Source of the DNA: Adhaeribacter sp.
GTDB taxonomy: Bacteria; Bacteroidota; Bacteroidia; Cytophagales; Hymenobacteraceae
DNA length: 19,673 bases
Assembly: GCA_028288395.1 (NCBI GenBank)
Contig: JAQBNV010000287.1
Location: 1-19,673 of the forward strand
Direction of reading: 5' to 3'
Part shown: one piece after another, positions 15,373 to 19,673 of the stretch
Position numbering within the stretch: the stretch's first letter is position 1
How the letters are laid out: each line of letters starts with the position of its first letter
Notes under the pieces: generated by a model
Database searches by the model: none
The model's input: the letters and a program-made list of their open reading frames with translations, nothing else
What the model was told of the DNA's origin: nothing
Program-made: the position numbers and the translations under genes

Positions 15373-17358
15373 ATGAAACAGAACTACAAGTCCGTTATCC
15401 TGCTACTAATGTTTAGCTTCATTAGTTATAATTCTTATTCGGAGCCGTTGAAAAAAACGGGCCTGGATGAAGCGGAAGAAGCCTACGCTCAAAACAACCT
15501 GACGCAGGCCGAAGCGCTGTACCTGCAGGTATTAGCTAAAACCCCTGACCATTATTTAAGCAATGCCCGTTTGGGAAGTTTATATCTGGGCATGAACCAG
15601 CCGGGTAAATCAATCGGGTATTTAAAAAAGGCTTTGGAAATGCATAAAGGCTATTCCCTGGAGCTGAACCAGCAGTTAAGTATAGCTTACCAGTTATCCG
15701 CCCATTTTGATAATGCCATTACGTTATATTACGATTTATTAAAGCGGGGAAAAAAGAACAGCCGGCAGGTAAGGGTTTACCAGAAAAAAATTAATGAATG
15801 TATTTCGGGCAAGCAATTAATGGCTACTCCATTAAAAGTGAAAGTAAGTAACCTGGGGCCTTTGGTTAATTCGGCCAAAGTAGATCATGTGCCGGTTTTA
15901 ACGGCCAGCGATAATACAATTCTGTTTGCCTCGCAGCGGTCCAAAGATATCAAAAAGCCTACGGCTGCTTCCGATGAAGATATTTACCTGATTAACCGGG
16001 AGGAAAAAGGCTGGTCTTCGCCTACGCGCCTGTCCAAACCATTTAATACTGCCCAGCACGAAGCCATTCTGGCCGTAACCGCCGAAGGTAATAAAATGTA
16101 CCTGTATAGCAACAAAGATAACAAGGGCGATATTTACGAAAGCCGGAAAGAAAACAACAACGCCTGGCAAAGCCCGGTTAAACTAGGTGCCAATATTAAT
16201 ACCCGTTATCACGAGTTGTCTTTTGTTGTATCCGTTGATGGCAGCGTCGCTTTCTTTTCCAGCAACCGGCCAGGCGGCTACGGTGGCCTGGATTTGTACA
16301 TGAGCATAGCCGACGGCACGGGCAAGTGGGGCGAAGCCATTAACCTGGGGCCTAACGTAAATACTTCTTTCGACGAAGATGCGCCTTTTCTGAGCAGCGA
16401 TAATAATATATTGTATTTTAGCTCCCGTGGGCATAATGCCATGGGTGGTTACGATATTTTTAAATCCAGCATCAATGGTTCGGTTTGGTCAGTGGCCCAG
16501 AACCTGGGAGTTCCGATTAACTCACCTTACGACGATGCTTTTTACGTACTCACCCAGGATGGTAAAACTGCTTACTTTTCGTCGAACCGGCCGGGTGGCT
16601 TGGGCGAGTCAGATATTTATACTGTAGAAACCGAAGAAGATATCGCTTTAGAGGAAGTAACAGAATATGAAGGCTTTTATACGGCTATGCTGGGGGCGAA
16701 CCAAATGGAGTCTATTATGCAAACGGCCAACACCATAAAAGCACCAGCTGGCAAGCAATCGCTGAAAGTGAAAGGCTATATTATAGATGCCTTAACCAAG
16801 GATACCCTCAACGGTCGCCTTACCTTATTAGATAAAACGCTCTATACCACCGAATCGGTGCTGGAAACAAACGCTGGTTATTTTGAGTTTGACCTGGAAA
16901 GTGATAAAAGCTACGGGCTGCTGATCGAAAGCGCTGGATATAAATTTAGCTCCTGCACCTTATCTATTCCGGAAGATGCCAGCAAAGGGGAAATAGATTT
17001 TCGGGCGGTGCTTTACCAGGATACCCTGGTTTCGCCACTGGCGCTGCAGAATATACAATTTTACCCTAACCATGATTATATTAAAAGCTCCTCGCTGGCC
17101 GAACTGGAATGGTTGTACACTTATTTATTGGATAACCCCCAGGTAAATGTGGTTATTACCGATTACCAGAACGAGGAAGATACCATGCAATACAAGAAAA
17201 AGCTTAATCAGCAGAGAGCCAATAGCGTAATAAAATATTTAGGCGCGAAAGGTTTAGAGTCTGGCCGTATCCGGTTTCAGGGCAAAACTAAAGAACAAGT
17301 AACCGCCAATAATGCTTCGGCCAACGGCATGATTCTGCAACTGGAACAAAACGATTAA
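15373..17358 (+). CDS. Secreted TPR / PD40-propeller / OmpA-like protein (PorE-like architecture, degenerate OmpA domain)
   Basis: This encodes a 661-residue exported protein. The order is signal peptide (MKQNYKSVILLLMFSFISYNSYS), TPR units at about 30-140 (EEAYAQNNLTQAEALYLQVL; LGSLYLGMNQPGKSIGYLKKA), four PD40/WD40-like propeller blades about 55 residues apart (FASQR near 185; FFSSNRPGGYGGLDLY near 293; YFSSRGHNAMGGYDIF near 347; YFSSNRPGGLGESDIY near 401), a carboxypeptidase-regulatory-like sandwich (KVKGYIIDALTKDTLNGRL onward) and an OmpA-C-like end from about 565. This is the plan of PorE, a periplasmic type IX secretion component that binds peptidoglycan. In the end domain the usual GHxD motif reads TDYQ, so the key Asp is absent, while NQQRANSVIKYL is kept. 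It could be PorE-like or an unrelated envelope scaffold. It has its own promoter and terminator. Confidence 0.88.
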   Translation: MKQNYKSVILLLMFSFISYNSYSEPLKKTGLDEAEEAYAQNNLTQAEALYLQVLAKTPDHYLSNARLGSLYLGMNQPGKSIGYLKKALEMHKGYSLELNQQLSIAYQLSAHFDNAITLYYDLLKRGKKNSRQVRVYQKKINECISGKQLMATPLKVKVSNLGPLVNSAKVDHVPVLTASDNTILFASQRSKDIKKPTAASDEDIYLINREEKGWSSPTRLSKPFNTAQHEAILAVTAEGNKMYLYSNKDNKGDIYESRKENNNAWQSPVKLGANINTRYHELSFVVSVDGSVAFFSSNRPGGYGGLDLYMSIADGTGKWGEAINLGPNVNTSFDEDAPFLSSDNNILYFSSRGHNAMGGYDIFKSSINGSVWSVAQNLGVPINSPYDDAFYVLTQDGKTAYFSSNRPGGLGESDIYTVETEEDIALEEVTEYEGFYTAMLGANQMESIMQTANTIKAPAGKQSLKVKGYIIDALTKDTLNGRLTLLDKTLYTTESVLETNAGYFEFDLESDKSYGLLIESAGYKFSSCTLSIPEDASKGEIDFRAVLYQDTLVSPLALQNIQFYPNHDYIKSSSLAELEWLYTYLLDNPQVNVVITDYQNEEDTMQYKKKLNQQRANSVIKYLGAKGLESGRIRFQGKTKEQVTANNASANGMILQLEQND

Positions 17359-17385
17359 GGTTTTTCGGGTTCTACAAATACTATC

Positions 17386-17421
17386 GGGTAATTCATCTGG
17401 CATGAATTACCCATTTTTTTT
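17386..17421 (+). terminator. Rho-independent terminator between the two TPR-PD40 genes
   Basis: A perfect 11-bp stem (GGGTAATTCAT at 17386-17396 with its complement at 17402-17412) closes a 5-base loop and is followed by ATTTTTTTT. The two paralogous genes are therefore probably separate transcripts. Confidence 0.9.
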
Positions 17422-17903
17422 ACCTAATTAAATTCCCTGGATCCGGATTAAATATTAGCTTTTATTTTGGAGTGGGAAGGTGCTAGCCATGACCGGTTTA
17501 CTTTCATGAGCTAAATAGGCTTTAAATTATTCAGCCTGAAAAATTTAGTCCGGAACCAGGTAAGGGTAAGGTGTTCAATATTAATATTTTCAATATATAA
17601 TGCGCTAATATTTTAAGGTTGATTATTAGAATATTTTTTTGAATATACGTAAGTTTCCTATCTTAGCGCAGAAATTAGAATTGAAGGTCAGGAATCAGCC
17701 ACATTGGTTTTGCAAAATGGGCCAGGTATATTAAAACCGGCTGTCGCTAAAAAGCTTTCCTGATTTCGATATTTTATAAGAATAGCTATATCAAACTTTG
17801 TCAGTTAGCGTATATTAATTAAATATATAATTTTTTTTATTTACGAGGATTGATTACTGAAATTTAAACCCTTAAGCTTATCTGATAATAATAAATACTC
17901 CTT
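17422..17903. other. 482-bp AT-rich upstream region of the second TPR-PD40-OmpA gene
   Basis: No coding frame is visible. AATATT/ATATT runs are dense between 17575 and 17650. A promoter candidate lies at 17639-17666, which would leave a leader of about 230 bases before the ATG. I see no recognisable riboswitch or RNA gene. Confidence 0.5.
17639..17666 (+). promoter_or_regulatory. Candidate promoter for the second TPR-PD40-OmpA gene
   Basis: TTG (17639-17641) is followed after 17 bp by TATCTTAG (17659-17666), one mismatch from TAnnTTTG. Spacing is at the short end of the accepted range and the surrounding AT-richness raises the chance of a false match. Confidence 0.35.
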
Positions 17904-19673
17904 ATGAATAATTCAACCTCAAAATTTTTCAGGTTTTCTTTTCTCTTCTGTTTAGCCCTGTTGGTGGCCGTGTCGGCTATGGCGCAGAGCAACCGGCAGT
18001 TAATGAAAAGAGGAAATAAGTTTTTTGATGATGAAGCTTACCGGTCCGCCATTCCTTTTTACGAGCAGGTTTTGGCCAAAAACCCCGATGATGCCGCTGC
18101 ATTGTTCCGGGCCGGGGTGAGTTACATCTCCTTCGATAAAGAAAAAGCCAGCGAGTATATTTACCGCGCGCAGCGCTTAAAGCCTAAGGTAGCCAAAGAT
18201 GTGGAGTACTGGTTAGGCCGCATCGATCATTTAAATTACCGCTTCGACGAAGCGATTGCGCATTACCGCACCTATGATGTTACCCTGAAGAAAAATGACG
18301 AGCGCAAAACCGAGATTGCCCGGCTGATTCAGCAGAGCCGTAATGCTAAAGCCCAGTTCAACAACGCCAAAGATATATTTGTTAGAAATTTAGGCGAAAC
18401 TGTAAATACGGCTTTCTCTGAACACAGCCCCGTGATAGCTTCGGACGATAATTATTTATTGTTTACTTCCCGGGCCGAAAACGTAACGGGTGGTAAAGCC
18501 GACCAGTACGGCGAATATTTTGAAGATGTTTTTGATACCCGCCGTCCCAGCCCTACCGCCGAGTGGGAGAAGCCAAAGCCGGTTGCCAACATCAACTCTC
18601 AGTTCCACGATGCAGCGATTCAGCTTTTCGATAACGACACCAAACTTTTATTATACCGTGACCAGAATAACGGTGACTTCTTTTTCAGTACGCTCGAAAA
18701 TGGCACCTGGTCTACGCCTAAGTCTTTAGGAAATAATATTAACACCCGCGACTACGAAGGAGATGCCTATATTACGCCGGATGGTAAATTTATGTATTAT
18801 TCAACCAGCCATTATGCCGAAAACGGAGACAAAGATATTTATGTGTCGGAGCGGGACGCCAACGGCGATTGGGGCAAACCCAAAAGCATGGGTACCTTGA
18901 TTAATTCGGCCGATGATGATGATAGCCCTTACCTGACCCGGGACGGCAAAACCATGTATTTTACTTCGCGGGGCCACAACAGCATGGGCGGCTACGATGT
19001 ATTTGTTACCAAATTCGATTCAGTTTCGCGCCGCTGGAGCCGGCCCGAGAACATGGGGTACCCGATTAACACCCCCGATGATGATGCTTATTACCGTTTA
19101 AGCCCCGATGGTTCTTACGCTTACCTGTCGTCTTACCGCATGGGTGGTTACGGCGAAAAAGATATCTGGACCATCAACTACATTAAGAACGTTGTAATCC
19201 GCGGTCACGTGTACAACCTGCGCGATAAATCGGTGATTCCGGGTGTTGAACTGGTGTTTAGCGGCCAGCAAGCCAACAAGCAAGCCATTAGCTACCGCGA
19301 TGTTACCAAACCCGATTCCGGCACCTATTCGGTAAGTGTATTATCGGGCCGTAAATACCAGGTTACCGTTTCTAAAGACGGAAATAATATTGCCACCGAG
19401 GAGTTTGATATTCCGGTAGTAACGAACGACACAACTGTTATTGAAAAAGATTTTTACGTTCCGTTTGCCGATACCACACCCGTCGGTCGGTTGGCTTTTC
19501 AGAAAATTTACTTCGATACCGACGAATATGACCTGCGCGGCGAATCAATTACGGAGCTAGACAACCTGGCACGGATTCTGAAAGCGAACCCCAGTATTAA
19601 TATTTCAATCAACGGCCATTGCGACTCGCGTAATACCGATGAGTATAACCTGACCTTAGGTGAGAACCGGGCG
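17904..19673 (+). CDS. OmpA-family protein with TPR and PD40-propeller domains, 3' end outside the window (PorE-like)
   Basis: The frame runs open from the ATG at 17904 to the window edge (590 codons, no stop). The protein has a signal peptide (MNNSTSKFFRFSFLFCLALL, then VAVSAMA before Gln28), a TPR region (NRQLMKRGNKFFDDEAYRSA; FYEQVLAKNPDDAAALFRAG), PD40 blades (LLFTSRAENVTGG; MYYSTSHYAENGDKDIY; MYFTSRGHNSMGGYDVF; AYLSSYRMGGYGEKDIW), a carboxypeptidase-regulatory-like domain (VIRGHVYNLRDKSVIPGVEL) and an OmpA-C domain from about residue 529. The peptidoglycan-binding motif is intact (ING then His572-Cys573-Asp574), with the following helix reaching LGENRA at the edge. It is a paralogue of the preceding gene with the same plan, but keeps a canonical OmpA domain. 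This is the PorE architecture, so type IX secretion or cell-wall anchoring is plausible; that link is inferred. Confidence 0.9.
   Translation, partial: MNNSTSKFFRFSFLFCLALLVAVSAMAQSNRQLMKRGNKFFDDEAYRSAIPFYEQVLAKNPDDAAALFRAGVSYISFDKEKASEYIYRAQRLKPKVAKDVEYWLGRIDHLNYRFDEAIAHYRTYDVTLKKNDERKTEIARLIQQSRNAKAQFNNAKDIFVRNLGETVNTAFSEHSPVIASDDNYLLFTSRAENVTGGKADQYGEYFEDVFDTRRPSPTAEWEKPKPVANINSQFHDAAIQLFDNDTKLLLYRDQNNGDFFFSTLENGTWSTPKSLGNNINTRDYEGDAYITPDGKFMYYSTSHYAENGDKDIYVSERDANGDWGKPKSMGTLINSADDDDSPYLTRDGKTMYFTSRGHNSMGGYDVFVTKFDSVSRRWSRPENMGYPINTPDDDAYYRLSPDGSYAYLSSYRMGGYGEKDIWTINYIKNVVIRGHVYNLRDKSVIPGVELVFSGQQANKQAISYRDVTKPDSGTYSVSVLSGRKYQVTVSKDGNNIATEEFDIPVVTNDTTVIEKDFYVPFADTTPVGRLAFQKIYFDTDEYDLRGESITELDNLARILKANPSINISINGHCDSRNTDEYNLTLGENRA

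Noticed and set aside
1..19673. CRISPR array, tRNA/rRNA genes, transposase or defence genes
   Set aside because: No regularly spaced repeats, no tRNA-like cloverleaf that I can recognise, and no transposase, integrase, nuclease-methylase or toxin-antitoxin genes were found in any frame.

Overview
The window looks like chromosomal DNA from a Bacteroidota bacterium of the Cytophagales/Hymenobacteraceae type (an Adhaeribacter-like genome is my guess). The grounds are: family-level gene content (a GWxTD lipoprotein, DUF5606, DUF2723, an SpmA-SpmB fusion, TPR-PD40-OmpA envelope proteins); weak or absent Shine-Dalgarno sequences; and promoter candidates of the TTTG / TAnnTTTG type typical of this phylum. 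The assignment is inference, because no rRNA is present.

Layout. 1-453 is the C-terminal end of a DUF2723 membrane protein, closed by a strong terminator. 613-2615 holds a GWxTD lipoprotein gene overlapping an rlmB-like rRNA methyltransferase gene. A bidirectional terminator separates these from the convergent pair kdsD/kpsF (arabinose-5-phosphate isomerase) and manC (mannose-1-phosphate guanylyltransferase), which overlap by one base and supply sugar precursors for surface glycans. recQ is transcribed divergently from kdsD, followed by a terminator and purD. purD converges on a bacilliredoxin gene (BrxA/BrxB family) across a 308-bp spacer that holds a possible MITE-like inverted-repeat element and a bidirectional terminator. 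A secreted TPR protein gene (9684-10297, minus) carries a frameshift. After 507 bp without a gene comes an SpmA-SpmB fusion membrane protein gene (plus), convergent with lysC (aspartate kinase, minus). A likely operon engB, secreted TonB-C-terminal-domain protein, DUF5606 protein (15063 to 13500, minus) ends in a perfect palindromic terminator just upstream of lysC.

The right end (15373-19673) carries two tandem paralogous genes for secreted TPR / PD40-propeller / carboxypeptidase-regulatory-like / OmpA-C proteins, the architecture of the type IX secretion protein PorE. The first has a degenerate OmpA domain. The second keeps the peptidoglycan-binding motif and runs off the window. The first has the best promoter in the window and its own terminator.

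Most of the window is core housekeeping and envelope biology. I do not see a clear new defence or mobile system. The points most worth a second look are the diverged OmpA domain in the tandem pair, the 16-bp dyad in the engB divergent region, the small inverted-repeat element after purD, and the broken TPR gene.
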